Below are positions 17,006 through 26,851 of a stretch of 64,000 bases of DNA, in pieces. Location of the stretch: positions 19,325 through 83,324 of the forward strand of contig CAWBZX010000010.1 in NCBI GenBank assembly GCA_963793295.1, read 5' to 3'. The notes under the pieces were generated by a model. That model was not told the origin of the DNA. It saw nothing but the letters and a program-made list of their open reading frames with translations, and did not search any database. The translations under genes were made by a program, and so were the position numbers. Each line of letters begins with the position of its first letter. Position 1 is the stretch's first letter. This stretch comes from JAHDHW01 sp963793295. Its GTDB lineage: Bacteria > Bacteroidota > Bacteroidia > Chitinophagales > Saprospiraceae.

Positions 17006-17698
17006 TTAAAGCTTTGCTTCAACTCTTGCGATATACTTATCAATATCAGTGCTTTGCACACTGTTTGGGTATTTTGTCTTAATCTCTTCAAAATGTTTTT
17101 TTGAATCAGCAAAATTTCCCTGCTTTTCATATAGCAAGCCGATATTTTTATGGTAGTAGGCAATGAGAAATTCGTTTTCCCCTGCGTTTATCGCTTTTTT
17201 ATAATAGCTAATGGCTTTATCATAGTCTTCCAATTCTCCATATGCAGCAGCGATAGCTCCGTTTTTTGTTATTGGTAAAACATTGTCGGTTGCTCTGAAA
17301 TCATTTAGATAATCAATGGCAACCTCGTATTGACCAAGATTCAAATAAGAGATACCCGCGTAATAGTTTGCCAAGTTACCAGCTTTTGTTCCACCATAAT
17401 TGTCAATAATATCTAGAAATCCGCTATAACCACCTCCCGGATTAGTAAGGGCCAATGCAAATGAATCTCTTTCAAATTGGTATTGTGCTTGCCGCATTTG
17501 GTTTTGGCTTTCTACTTCTTTGGGAGCTTTGTACATAAAATTATATGCAAAGAACCCTCCTACGATCACAACGAAAGCTAATAATCCACCAAAAATTGCA
17601 GTTTGGTTTTTTTCTACAAAGCTTTGGGCCTGGTCTCTAGCTTCTACCAGATCCACTAAAGTCTCTTCTTGTTTCTTTTTATTTCTTCTTCTAGCCAT
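17006..17698 (-). CDS. Membrane-anchored tetratricopeptide protein (YfgM-like)
   Basis: The 230-residue protein has a basic cytoplasmic start (MARRRNKKK), one membrane helix (about 34-55) and a TPR-rich domain outside (about 95-225) with canonical pairs such as YYAGISYLNLGQYEVAIDYL and AYYHKNIGLLYEKQGNFADS. This is the layout of YfgM, an ancillary SecYEG and periplasmic chaperone factor, and of similar Bacteroidota tol-pal-type coordinators. It is alone on its transcript. A -7-like element (TATTTTTG on the minus strand, 17763-17770) lies 65 bases upstream. Confidence 0.8.
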   Translation of the reverse strand: MARRRNKKKQEETLVDLVEARDQAQSFVEKNQTAIFGGLLAFVVIVGGFFAYNFMYKAPKEVESQNQMRQAQYQFERDSFALALTNPGGGYSGFLDIIDNYGGTKAGNLANYYAGISYLNLGQYEVAIDYLNDFRATDNVLPITKNGAIAAAYGELEDYDKAISYYKKAINAGENEFLIAYYHKNIGLLYEKQGNFADSKKHFEEIKTKYPNSVQSTDIDKYIARVEAKL

Positions 17699-17882
17699 TT
17701 TAAAATTTTAATTTTTCAGGTTGAAATTAACAACCAAATTTGATGCTTTTTGAAAAGTCACGCAAAAATAAGGAATCTTTTAAATTAATGCAGTTTTTAT
17801 CAGAAAATTCGATGATATATTAATTGACAAAAAAGAATTGGATCATTTTCATAAACGGAAGTTTATTTTTTGCAATCCAATA

Positions 17883-17916
17883 AAAAACAGGAACGCACAA
17901 TCCGCATTCCTGTTTC
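17883..17916 (-). terminator. Rho-independent terminator after pdhA
   Basis: On the minus strand AAACAGGAATGCGG and CCGTTCCTGTTT-like arms (17884-17893 with 17906-17915) form a stable hairpin followed by a T-rich run. It is about 45 bases after the pdhA stop. Confidence 0.85.
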
Positions 17917-17960
17917 ACATTTGTGTAGTTTTCTCAACAAATGCTTGATTATAAACTCTT

Positions 17961-18989
17961 TTAAGTCAGGTAAGGATAATCATCCTGAACATAATTGTCT
18001 TTATATAATTCACTAGGGTCGGGTAGTGGAGACTCTTCCGCAAACTTTATTGCCTCATCAATTTCAATTTTGATCTTTTCTTTAATTGCTTTGATTTCAT
18101 CTTCACTAGCAATCTTGTTTTTTAAGATGTTGAGTTCTGTCAGTTTTACCGGATCTTGATCTTTGTATTCTTGCAACTCATCTTTTGTGCGGTATTTTGC
18201 GGGATCAGAAACCGAATGGCCTTTGTATCGATAAGTTTTAATCTCCAGATAATAAGGGCCTTTTCCTGCCCGAATGTGTTCAGCTGCTCTGATAAGTGCT
18301 TCGTGAACGGATTCAGGATTCATACCGTCTACGGGTTCACTTGGCATATCAAAAGCAGCACCTAATTTATACAATTCATGAACGTTACTGGTTCTTTTAA
18401 CCGAAGTTCCCATCGCATAGTGATTATTTTCGCAGATGTATAACACTGGCAATTTCCAGGTCATGGCCATATTGAAAGATTCAAATAATGATCCCTGACG
18501 AGCAGCGCCATCTCCAAACATTGTAACACATAAATTATCAGTTCCTTTATATTTTTCAGCAAAAGCAATTCCTGTTCCGATGGGGATCTGGGCACCAACT
18601 ATTCCATTTCCACCAAAAAATCGTTTTTCTTTAGAAAAGAAGTGCATCGAACCTCCTTTACCCTTTACGACACCTGTTGACTTTCCAAATAATTCAGCCA
18701 TACATTCTTTGGTACTAATTCCTCTTGAAATAGCAATACCATGTTGACGATATGCGGTAGCTACGGCATCTTCGGGTCGGATTGCGGTAGTCATTCCAGC
18801 TGCAATAGCTTCTTGACCGATATAAACATGACAAAAGCCTCTGATCTTTTGCTGGCCATAAGCCATCAAAGTACGTTCTTCAAATCTTCGTATGCGAAGC
18901 ATGGTTTCATACCAATGTAAATAAGTTTCTTTGCTGTACGTAGGTTTCTTTTTACTTGGTTGCTTAGCTTTTTGCACTACTTGCGTCAT
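17961..18989 (-). CDS. pdhA: Pyruvate dehydrogenase E1 component, alpha subunit
   Basis: The 342-residue protein matches E1-alpha of the pyruvate dehydrogenase complex, the thiamine-diphosphate subunit that decarboxylates pyruvate. It shows MLRIRRFEE, GFCHVYIGQEA, the GGSMHFF block, the ThDP/Mg motif beginning MFGDGAARQG and ending ENN, and the regulatory-loop-like YRYKGHSVSDPAKYRTKDE stretch. The beta and E2 genes are not adjacent, so the complex is encoded at separate loci. A good promoter precedes it and a terminator follows. Confidence 0.95.
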   Translation of the reverse strand: MTQVVQKAKQPSKKKPTYSKETYLHWYETMLRIRRFEERTLMAYGQQKIRGFCHVYIGQEAIAAGMTTAIRPEDAVATAYRQHGIAISRGISTKECMAELFGKSTGVVKGKGGSMHFFSKEKRFFGGNGIVGAQIPIGTGIAFAEKYKGTDNLCVTMFGDGAARQGSLFESFNMAMTWKLPVLYICENNHYAMGTSVKRTSNVHELYKLGAAFDMPSEPVDGMNPESVHEALIRAAEHIRAGKGPYYLEIKTYRYKGHSVSDPAKYRTKDELQEYKDQDPVKLTELNILKNKIASEDEIKAIKEKIKIEIDEAIKFAEESPLPDPSELYKDNYVQDDYPYLT

Positions 18990-19038
18990 ATTTTAAAATT
19001 ATAATAAATAACTTCTTTTCAGTTTGAAAAATTCTGAT

Positions 19039-19070
19039 CAAAGATACATCTTAATCCGCGATTATTCAAA
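19039..19070 (-). promoter_or_regulatory. Bacteroidota-type promoter of pdhA
   Basis: On the minus strand, TTTG (complement of 19067-19070) and TATCTTTG (complement of 19039-19046) are 20 bases apart, matching the consensus. The ATG lies 50 bases downstream. Confidence 0.7.
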
Positions 19071-19236
19071 AAGGAGTTATTAGGTTGTAATAAAGGTTTT
19101 GTACTCACAAATACACTAATAAACAAAAAATTTTTATTCCGGTTGATGAAAAAATCGCATTTTGTATAACTATCTTTGATTTTTTCAAAACAATATCTTT
19201 CACCATCATTCGAAATAGAAAATAGCCTTTCCCCTT

Positions 19237-20337
19237 TTGTACCTCAAAGAATTAAAACTTACGAATTTTAAAAATTATGCTTCAGAAAAGTTGCTCTTTT
19301 CGAAGCAACTTAATTGTTTCGTGGGGAAGAACGGAATGGGGAAAACAAATCTGCTTGATGCGATTTATTATTTATGCATGTGCAAAAGCTATTCAGGAAT
19401 TAACGATAGAAAGCTGGTTATTCACGATGGTGATTTTTTTAGATTAGAAGGGATTTTTAATTCAAAAAAGAAAAAAGAAAAAATCGTTGCCAAAGTAATT
19501 CCTGGAAAAAGTAAGGTGATTGAAAAAAATGACATTCCCTATAAAAAAATAATGGATCATATTGGTTTATTTCCTGTTGTAATGATCGTTCCGGATGATA
19601 CGCTGCTTGTGTCAGAAGGTAGTGAGGTTCGCCGTAAATTTTTAGATAACACTTTATCTCAGCTGGAACCTTTATACCTTTCAAGTATCATAACTTATAA
19701 TAAAATTATAAAACAGCGCAATACCGCCTTAAAGCAATTCGCTGCTGAACGATTTTATGATGAAAAGCTGATAGAATCTTATAACGATCAACTGCTGGAG
19801 CCTGCGGAATTGATTTTTAAGAAGCGAACTTCTTTTGCAAAAGAATTCACTCCTTTGTTTGAAAGGTATTATCAAAAGATTTCGGGAGAACAGGAAACGG
19901 TACGTTGTGAATATTATTCACAGCTTTTGAGTCAACACCTGGATATACTTTTAAAGCAAAGTGCTGAAAAAGACCGAATACTTCAGCGGACCACTTGTGG
20001 CATTCATCGGGATGACTTGAAATTTTTTCTTGGAAAATATTCACTGAAAAGTTTTGCCTCGCAGGGTCAATTAAAATCCTATGTTTTAGCTTTAAAACTT
20101 GCTCAATATGAAATGTTGCGCATTAAAAAGAAGTTGGAACCTTTGCTTCTACTTGACGATATTTTTGACAAACTGGATCGATTCAGGGTCGAGCATTTAA
20201 TAACGCTGTTGATGGAAAATAAATTTGGGCAGGTTTTTATTACGGATACTCATGAAAACAGAGTTCAGAATATTATTGAAAAGTTTGGTTCTGATTTTAA
20301 AAAATTTGTAATTGATTCAGGAACTGCTACCTTGTGA
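19237..20337 (+). CDS. recF: DNA replication and repair protein RecF
   Basis: The 366-residue SMC-like ATPase has a Walker A loop GKNGMGKTN (30-38), the early YLKELKLTNFKNY strand, a LVSEGSEVRRKFLD block, a signature motif (FASQGQLKSYVLALKLA) and Walker B LLLLDDIFDKLD. RecF loads RecA at gaps with RecO and RecR. The start is TTG at 19237, which gives the conserved MYLKEL beginning; no in-frame ATG is near. A -7 element TATCTTTG is at 19171-19178. The DciA-like gene follows 34 bases later. Confidence 0.95.
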   Translation: MYLKELKLTNFKNYASEKLLFSKQLNCFVGKNGMGKTNLLDAIYYLCMCKSYSGINDRKLVIHDGDFFRLEGIFNSKKKKEKIVAKVIPGKSKVIEKNDIPYKKIMDHIGLFPVVMIVPDDTLLVSEGSEVRRKFLDNTLSQLEPLYLSSIITYNKIIKQRNTALKQFAAERFYDEKLIESYNDQLLEPAELIFKKRTSFAKEFTPLFERYYQKISGEQETVRCEYYSQLLSQHLDILLKQSAEKDRILQRTTCGIHRDDLKFFLGKYSLKSFASQGQLKSYVLALKLAQYEMLRIKKKLEPLLLLDDIFDKLDRFRVEHLITLLMENKFGQVFITDTHENRVQNIIEKFGSDFKKFVIDSGTATL

Positions 20338-20371
20338 ACATTGTTTGGTTAACATAAAATTCTTTTCAAAG

Positions 20372-20662
20372 ATGAAACAACATAATGACCAAAAAATAGG
20401 TGAAGCATTGAAAGATATGCTGCAGAAATATCGCCTCAATGCTAAGTTTAACCAAACAAAAATAAAAAGTCTTTGGGAAACGCTTATGGGGCCAAGTATC
20501 AGCCGTTACACTAAAGATATAGTCGTTCGTCGTAACAAGCTTTTTGTTACGCTCGAATCTTCTCCTTTAAAACAAGAACTCAGCCTTGGGAAAGAAAAAA
20601 TTCGAAATATTATCAATGAAGAATTAGGGGAAGAATTTATCAAGGAGGTGGTGATTTTGTAA
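20372..20662 (+). CDS. DUF721 / DciA-like protein
   Basis: From ATG 20372 the product has 96 residues: MKQHNDQKIGEALKDMLQKY, then a KH-like core ending in LKQELSLGKEKIRNIINEEL. This is the DUF721 domain found in DciA, the helicase loader operator of bacteria without DnaC. Members act with DnaB at replication start or, in short forms, in an unknown role. The gene directly follows recF, a common arrangement. An earlier ATG at 20312 lies inside the end of recF and adds 20 residues without family support. Confidence 0.8.
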   Translation: MKQHNDQKIGEALKDMLQKYRLNAKFNQTKIKSLWETLMGPSISRYTKDIVVRRNKLFVTLESSPLKQELSLGKEKIRNIINEELGEEFIKEVVIL

Positions 20663-20701
20663 TATTTTTTCCTCCTATTTATATCAACAAAAGGTTTCCA
20701 T

Positions 20702-20739
20702 AAAAAAACGCCGCTGAAATATTCAGCGGCGTTTTTTTT
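20702..20739. terminator. Bidirectional Rho-independent terminator
   Basis: A perfect stem (AACGCCGCTGA with TCAGCGGCGTT) is flanked by an A-run and a T-run, so it can end both the DciA-like gene (+) and the subtilase gene (-). Confidence 0.9.
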
Positions 20740-20750
20740 ATAATTAAATT

Positions 20751-22424
20751 TTAGGCTTTACCGGATTTTCCTTTTCCAGCAGTTCCATTTCCATTACTAT
20801 ATTTACCTTTGGAACCTTTTTTCTTCTTTTTACCCTTAGTATTGCTTGCTTTTTCGACTGCTTCATAAGCATTTATTATACCACCTGAAACTGATAATTC
20901 GCTAAATTTAACTTTTTCTTCTTTTGTTCCAGGTTTAATCACCATTGTGCTTTGAGGAGTTGATGACTCCATAATTATTTCTTTCACTTGCTTTGCAGAA
21001 AGGTTAGGGAAATAAGAACGAAGTAAGGCAGCGACGCCAGCAACAACGGGAGAAGCCATGCTTGTACCTTGAAAACTAGCATATTCATTTCCCACAGTGG
21101 TTGAATAAATCTCAACTCCAGGAGCAAATATATCTACGTTTTCTTTTCCATAATTTGAAAAAGAAGCTGCGCTCTTTTCGCCTCCTTTCCAGTTTAAAGC
21201 TCCAACTTCCACCCACACTTTAGCTTGTTTAGGGCTAAACAAGCCTTTCTTATCATATTTATCGTTTGGAAAGTTATTTCCGGTATCATTATTACTGCCA
21301 TCATTTCCAGCAGCATGTACTAAAAGGACATCGTGTTTTTGAGCATATTTAACAGCTTTGTCCACTACATTTTTATCCCAGGAATAGCTTTTTCCGAAAC
21401 TCATATTAATAACCTGAGCACCATTATCAACGGCATAACGAATTGCATTTGCAACATCTTTATCTCTTTCGTCACCATCAGGTACACATCGAACAGACAT
21501 TATTCTCACATTGTCCGCAATACCATCCATTCCAATATCATTATTTCTAACGGCACCGATAATACCCGCCACATGAGTTCCATGATCAGCATCCGGCCCT
21601 TGTACATCATTATTTCCATAATCCCTCTGATTAGGATTTGAATAATCGTCTCCAACTATATTTCTTGGATCGTATTCTGGATTATAATAATATTCAACAC
21701 GAGTTTCAAAATATTCTTTTGCGCCATTCACTTCACTTTGAAGTTCAGAAACCTTATATCCCTTTGCAAGTGTGGCGCTAACCATTTCAATAGATTGTGT
21801 TACTGATTCATCATCAGTTTCTATTTTTTCTAAATCATCGACGGTAAATTCCTCTTTTCCGGTAAGTTTCTTCAATGTTTCTAGAGCTTCAGCAAAAACG
21901 ATGATTCCCATTGATTGCTGATGAATTTTATTCCGTTCGTCAACAATTTCTTTCTTCATTTTTTGATATTCATCATATTCTTTCTTTTCCTTTTTTGAAA
22001 GGCTGGATACATCAACTTTTTCGTATTTTTTGTTATATTTTCCAACCAGACGACTAAGTTCCAGTGCTTCATGATGGATATTTTTTCCGTCTTTTCCTCC
22101 AATAAAGTTCCAGCCATTAATATCATCAACATAACCGTTTTTGTCATCATCGATTCCATTATTGGGTATTTCATCTTTATTGACCCACATGATATCTTTG
22201 AGATCTTCATGATTATTATCTACTCCAGAGTCAATTACAGCTACAACAACTGTTTGTGATTTTTTCCCTTGAAGCAAATTTTCATAAGTTTTTTTTGAAT
22301 TTGTTCCGGGAACATTATCGGTTTTAGGATCTAAATGAAACCAATCTTTTGGCGCACTATCCTGAGCCATAAATAGAGTTTGGCTACATAAAAAGCAAAG
22401 CAATAAGCTAAATTTAATTTTCAT
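20751..22424 (-). CDS. S8 family serine peptidase (subtilisin-like), exported
   Basis: The 557-residue protein has a signal peptide (to about residue 20, FMAQ) and a complete subtilase triad: Asp65 in VIDSGVD, His281 in HGTHVAG, Ser455 in GTSMASP, with oxyanion Asn374 (AAGND). An insert of more than 200 residues, charged and helical, sits between Asp and His, larger than usual. Late residues are a glycine/lysine-rich tail (GKKKKKGSKGKYSNG...). I see no T9SS sorting domain, so it is probably periplasmic or exported by another route. Likely role is protein or peptide breakdown. Confidence 0.93.
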   Translation of the reverse strand: MKIKFSLLLCFLCSQTLFMAQDSAPKDWFHLDPKTDNVPGTNSKKTYENLLQGKKSQTVVVAVIDSGVDNNHEDLKDIMWVNKDEIPNNGIDDDKNGYVDDINGWNFIGGKDGKNIHHEALELSRLVGKYNKKYEKVDVSSLSKKEKKEYDEYQKMKKEIVDERNKIHQQSMGIIVFAEALETLKKLTGKEEFTVDDLEKIETDDESVTQSIEMVSATLAKGYKVSELQSEVNGAKEYFETRVEYYYNPEYDPRNIVGDDYSNPNQRDYGNNDVQGPDADHGTHVAGIIGAVRNNDIGMDGIADNVRIMSVRCVPDGDERDKDVANAIRYAVDNGAQVINMSFGKSYSWDKNVVDKAVKYAQKHDVLLVHAAGNDGSNNDTGNNFPNDKYDKKGLFSPKQAKVWVEVGALNWKGGEKSAASFSNYGKENVDIFAPGVEIYSTTVGNEYASFQGTSMASPVVAGVAALLRSYFPNLSAKQVKEIIMESSTPQSTMVIKPGTKEEKVKFSELSVSGGIINAYEAVEKASNTKGKKKKKGSKGKYSNGNGTAGKGKSGKA

Positions 22425-22704
22425 TACTAGTTTGATTTAATTTGAAATGATGTTAAAATGTTTGTCAAAAAACGCAAAATTACCACAAATATAACAGTTA
22501 TAGAGTAAAATGTGTTTTAAGATTTTAAAAATCTAGACCAAGTCTTTAGATGTTTTGGACAAAACACATCTAATTTGCTACAAAGGTTTTTAACGCTTGA
22601 ATGAATCTATTTATTTATATTTGCGTTGTGTAAAAATCCCCTTGCCTTTGAATTCATAAAAATTATTTTGAAAAATTTAATGAAAGTCTAAATCAAATAG
22701 TAGG

Positions 22705-23538
22705 ATGAAAAGAATTTTACTTTTAATGTTTTTTATAACTCCTTTATTGGTTAGTTCTCAAGGTTTTGAAGTAGGAGTAATGGCTGGTGTTTCTTCATAC
22801 CAAGGAGATTTAGCTCCTTCAAATTTGAAAACTAGTCTGGGAAAGTTCCACGCTGCTTTTGGAGCTTTCGGTAGATATAATATCAATAAGTATTTTACCG
22901 CGAAATTAGGGATTAATTATGGGACTATTTCTGGTGATGACGCCAAAGAAGGGAGGAAACGAAACCTCAGTTTTCGTTCTAATTTACTAGAATTCGCTGT
23001 TACCGGTGAATGGAATATCTTAGGATACCAACCTTACGCACTCGAGCGCGTTTTCACCCCTTATCTTTTTGTTGGAATCGGACTCTTTCATTATAATCCT
23101 CGTGCTCAATATGATGGCGAATGGGTTGAATTGCAGCCATTAGGCACGGAAGGTCAGGGTATGACCGGATTTCCTGCAAAATACAGTCTAGTTGAAATCG
23201 CTGTCCCATTTGGAGGAGGATTGAAGTATGCTATCAACGATCAGTGGAATGTTGGAATTGAATTTGGTTTCCGAAAAACTTTTACTGATTATCTCGATGA
23301 TGTGAGTGAAGATTATGTGGACGAAGAACAATTAATTGCAGGTAATGGTGAATTAGCTGCTGCTCTTGCTAACCGATCTGGTGAGCCAATCCAAGGTGGT
23401 ACAAGACGTGGTAATGATTCGATATCTGACTGGTATTTGATTTCAGGAATTTCAGTTTCCTATAATTTTTTGGACAATGGATTAGTTGGAAGCAGGTCTA
23501 AAGGTCGTCGTAAACAAGGATGTCCCACTAATTTTTAG
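22705..23538 (+). CDS. DUF6089-type outer-membrane beta-barrel protein
   Basis: The 277-residue protein has a signal peptide ending VSSQ (residue 19), then a GVMAGVSSYQGDLAP start, repeated amphipathic strands and a C-terminal YNFLDNG strand. It fits DUF6089 outer-membrane proteins. Shared motifs with the next gene (SSYQGDL/SNYFGDL, RKTFTDYLDDVS, ALERVF/IMENKI near the same place, RRGNDSISDWY/RGNPESMDWY) show a tandem paralogue pair. A -7 element TATATTTG lies at 22616-22623 with a TTG box 16 bases before. Function unknown; DUF6089 proteins are abundant in Bacteroidota. Confidence 0.82.
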   Translation: MKRILLLMFFITPLLVSSQGFEVGVMAGVSSYQGDLAPSNLKTSLGKFHAAFGAFGRYNINKYFTAKLGINYGTISGDDAKEGRKRNLSFRSNLLEFAVTGEWNILGYQPYALERVFTPYLFVGIGLFHYNPRAQYDGEWVELQPLGTEGQGMTGFPAKYSLVEIAVPFGGGLKYAINDQWNVGIEFGFRKTFTDYLDDVSEDYVDEEQLIAGNGELAAALANRSGEPIQGGTRRGNDSISDWYLISGISVSYNFLDNGLVGSRSKGRRKQGCPTNF

Positions 23539-23565
23539 TAAGTACGTATTCTATATTAAATAATA

Positions 23566-23608
23566 GAAAAAGAGAAGAATTTGAAATCAAGTTCTTCTCT
23601 TTTTTTTT
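23566..23608 (+). terminator. Rho-independent terminator between the two DUF6089 genes
   Basis: Arms AAAGAGAAGAA and TTCTTCTCTTT pair around a short loop and run into eight or more T. It separates the tandem paralogues into two transcripts. Confidence 0.85.
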
Positions 23609-23906
23609 ACTCTAATCAATATATCAAGAAGTTCAATTTTTTTAATAACAATCCTTTTACCTTTCCTTTATTGCTTTCTTTTAGATTCGATTTACATGAA
23701 TTCTTAGAATAAGAAAATTGGAATCCTTTTTGAATAGAATAGATAAATAGATTCCACAACAATTTAATTTCCCCGATTAATTTTAGTCTTTTTCTCCCAT
23801 TTATTAGTGGATTCACCATAATCAAACAACAATTTTCCCTCCCGCTTCAGAATTACAATGTTCTGATAATCAACACATATTTTGAAAAACCAATTAACCT
23901 GTTTTT

Positions 23907-24770
23907 ATGAAAAAGCTAATGGCCATTTCTATTGTTTTGATAATAGGAGTCAGTATTGCGAAAGCACAATATTATGAAATCGGAGGATTTGCCGGACTCT
24001 CAAACTATTTTGGAGATTTGCAAGCAACACATATGGAGCCAACCGAATATAACTTAGCCTATGGATTGTTTGGAAGAATTAATTTAAACCGCCATTTTGC
24101 CGGGAAAGTTAGTTTTACCCGCGGGCAAATTTCCGGAGATGATTACAACTCCGATACACCAAGTGGGCGCCGCCAAAGAAATTTAAGTTTTCATTCAAAT
24201 ATTTATGAATTAGCAATAACCGGTGAATTTAACTTTATTCCTTACGACATTATGGAAAATAAAATAGCTGCCTTTTATGTATTTGGTGGTGTATCTGTTT
24301 TTCATTTTAATCCAACAGCTGAATATGGAAATGATATACATTTTCTGCAGAAACTAGGGACAGAAGGCCAACATATGGATGGAAGTTCAATCAAACCTTA
24401 TAGCCTTTACCAATTCGCAATTCCAATGGGGGTTGGAACCAAATTCAATCTTAACCAAAGGAGTAATGTTGGATTAGAAGTCGGTTTGAGAAAAACATTT
24501 ACGGATTATCTGGATGATGTTAGCTCTGTTTATCCAGATATTGAAGCATTGGAGAATATAGATCCTGTTGCTGCAGCATTATCTTATCGGTCACCGGAAT
24601 ATTATGAAGTTACTCAAAAGGCCCTTGGAAATCCAGTCGAAAGAAGTCGTGGTAATCCAGAGAGCATGGATTGGTATTTTTTTATGGGAGCCACCTTATC
24701 GGTTAATTTGGGATCAGAAAAAGACATGGAATATACCAACAGGTTTAAATATTTCATGATGAGTTTTTAG
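23907..24770 (+). CDS. DUF6089-type outer-membrane beta-barrel protein (paralogue)
   Basis: The 287-residue protein has a signal peptide (to about residue 20, AKAQ) and the same sequence landmarks as its upstream neighbour: GGFAGLSNYFGDLQ, LAYGLFGRINLNRHF, KVSFTRGQISGDDYN, FGGVSVFHFNP, RKTFTDYLDDVS. It is a likely outer-membrane barrel. The pair arose by tandem duplication and has diverged well beyond recent copying. A terminator on each side suggests independent expression. Function unknown. Confidence 0.82.
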   Translation: MKKLMAISIVLIIGVSIAKAQYYEIGGFAGLSNYFGDLQATHMEPTEYNLAYGLFGRINLNRHFAGKVSFTRGQISGDDYNSDTPSGRRQRNLSFHSNIYELAITGEFNFIPYDIMENKIAAFYVFGGVSVFHFNPTAEYGNDIHFLQKLGTEGQHMDGSSIKPYSLYQFAIPMGVGTKFNLNQRSNVGLEVGLRKTFTDYLDDVSSVYPDIEALENIDPVAAALSYRSPEYYEVTQKALGNPVERSRGNPESMDWYFFMGATLSVNLGSEKDMEYTNRFKYFMMSF

Positions 24771-24802
24771 TACACGGTAGAATACCCATTATTTTATACT
24801 TT

Positions 24803-24847
24803 TTAACGCTTAAGAATAAATTTTCTTAAGCGTTTTACTTTTTTTAT
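24803..24847 (+). terminator. Rho-independent terminator after the second DUF6089 gene
   Basis: AACGCTTAAGAA and TTCTTAAGCGTT pair perfectly, followed by TTACTTTTTTT. It lies 35-75 bases past the stop. Confidence 0.85.
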
Positions 24848-24904
24848 AAAGATCTGATTAAATTAACTTTATTTGAAGAATATTTAGATCAACAAATAAA
24901 GAAC

Positions 24905-26809
24905 TTGAGTAAAACATCAACATATGAGATTCTAAAAAAGTATTGGGGATTCGATACTTTTCGACCTTTACAGGAAGACATAATAAACGCGGTGTTGGAT
25001 GGTAAAGATATTTTAGCATTGATGCCCACAGGTGGAGGGAAGTCTCTGTGTTTTCAAGTACCTGCGCTGTGTAAAGAAGGCGTTTGCATTGTTGTCTCAC
25101 CACTTATCGCACTCATGAAGGACCAGGTTTACAATCTTAAAAAAAGAGGTGTCTCCGCGGCTGCTATTTATTCAGGTATGCATTATAAAGAAATTGATCG
25201 AATTTTGGACAATTGTGTTTACGGGGATATTAAGATTTTATATTTATCGCCGGAACGATTAGCAACGGAACTTGCTGTAGAGCGGATAAAAAAAATGAAA
25301 GTCAATTTGTTGGCTGTTGATGAAGCCCATTGCATTTCTCAATGGGGATATGATTTTCGCCCCTCTTATTTGAAGATCACGGATATCAAAGAATGGATGC
25401 CAAATACTCCCGTTCTTGCATTGACAGCAACAGCAACTACTGAAGTGGTGGCTGATATTCAGGAAAAATTAGAATTTAATAATGGATTGGTTTTTAAACA
25501 AAGCTATGAAAGAAAGAACTTAGCCTACGTCGTTTTGCATGAAGAAGGTAAACTTGAAAAGTTAGTTGATATTTTAATGAAAGTCAGAGGTAGCGGACTA
25601 GTTTACGTTCGAAGCAGAAGAAAAACTAAAGATGTCGTTCAGTATTTGAGGAAAAAGAGAATATCAGCGGATTATTACCATGCAGGTCTGAGCACCGATG
25701 GGCGTAATATAAAACAAGAAGCATGGATCAATAATCAAATCAGAATAATAGTGGCGACTAATGCCTTTGGGATGGGAATTGATAAACCAGATGTCCGAAT
25801 AGTAATCCATTTGGATCTTCCCGATAGTTTAGAAGCCTATTTTCAAGAGGCAGGTCGTGTTGGAAGAGATGGAGTCAAATCTTATGCTGTTTTATTGTAC
25901 AATAAAGGCGATAAATTGGATTTGGAAAATCGATTCGAGTTGTCCTTTCCAGATCTCAAAGAAGTCCGGTTGACTTATCAGGCTTTGGGAAGTTATCTGC
26001 AATTGGCAATTGGAGGGGGTAACGGAGAGAGTTTTGATTTTGATTTAGTCGAGTTTTCCAGAGTTTATGGTTTTGAAATAGTGAAAACCTTTAACTGTTT
26101 GAAAGTTTTAGAAAAAGCAGGATGGCTGGTTTTAAGCGAGGCGGTTTATATTTCATCGAAATTGCAGATTTTGGTTTCCAAAGAAGAATTGTATGATTAT
26201 CAGATTAGGAATGAAAAATTCCGGCCATTGATAAAAACCATTTTAAGAACTTATCAGGGCGCTTTTAATCACATGGTAAGTATCAATGAATATCAGTTGG
26301 CTAAATTTCTTAAAATTTCAATTACTTATCTTGATCAGCTATTTGTTAGTATGAAAAATGAAGGAATTATTGAATATCGCCCCCAAAAAGATAAACCCCA
26401 GTTGACCCTACTACAGGAACGGCTGGATAGCAAAAACCTGGTTTTTGACAAAAAGATGTATGATTTTCGTAAAAAAAGATATGCTGAAAGGATAAAAAAA
26501 GTAATAGCATATGCAGAAAACCAGATTTGCAGAAGCAAAATGTTACTGGAATATTTCGATGAAAAAGATGCAGCCGAATGCGGTACCTGTGATGTTTGCC
26601 TGGAAAGGGCAAAGACAACCACAAGTTCTGATGATTTTGAGCGGTATAAAAATAAAATCCAAAACCTATTGAAAAAAGAAAAGTTAACGATCGAGGAGCT
26701 CGTTGAATCATTTTCTCCAAAGCATCAAAATCGGATACTTAAAGTTGTAGAATATTTATTGGAGGAGCAAAAATTAAAAAAAGAGGACGACAAATTGATG
26801 TGGAACTAG
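24905..26809 (+). CDS. ATP-dependent DNA helicase, RecQ family
   Basis: The 634-residue helicase has Walker A in LMPTGGGKSLCF (39-50), a DEAH box (139-142), ALTATAT, the second RecA domain with GMGIDKPDVR and EAGRVGRDG, and a zinc-binding module with CRSKML...CGTCDVCL near residue 540-565. RecQ proteins unwind forked and recombination intermediates. The start is TTG at 24905 giving MSKTSTYEILKKYWG; no in-frame ATG fits. The segment after the zinc module is short and lacks a clear HRDC domain, resembling the Bacteroidota second RecQ copy. Confidence 0.93.
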   Translation: MSKTSTYEILKKYWGFDTFRPLQEDIINAVLDGKDILALMPTGGGKSLCFQVPALCKEGVCIVVSPLIALMKDQVYNLKKRGVSAAAIYSGMHYKEIDRILDNCVYGDIKILYLSPERLATELAVERIKKMKVNLLAVDEAHCISQWGYDFRPSYLKITDIKEWMPNTPVLALTATATTEVVADIQEKLEFNNGLVFKQSYERKNLAYVVLHEEGKLEKLVDILMKVRGSGLVYVRSRRKTKDVVQYLRKKRISADYYHAGLSTDGRNIKQEAWINNQIRIIVATNAFGMGIDKPDVRIVIHLDLPDSLEAYFQEAGRVGRDGVKSYAVLLYNKGDKLDLENRFELSFPDLKEVRLTYQALGSYLQLAIGGGNGESFDFDLVEFSRVYGFEIVKTFNCLKVLEKAGWLVLSEAVYISSKLQILVSKEELYDYQIRNEKFRPLIKTILRTYQGAFNHMVSINEYQLAKFLKISITYLDQLFVSMKNEGIIEYRPQKDKPQLTLLQERLDSKNLVFDKKMYDFRKKRYAERIKKVIAYAENQICRSKMLLEYFDEKDAAECGTCDVCLERAKTTTSSDDFERYKNKIQNLLKKEKLTIEELVESFSPKHQNRILKVVEYLLEEQKLKKEDDKLMWN

Positions 26810-26851
26810 CTTGTTTGTCAACATTTTGAATACTTTCCGTTTCAAATTTTC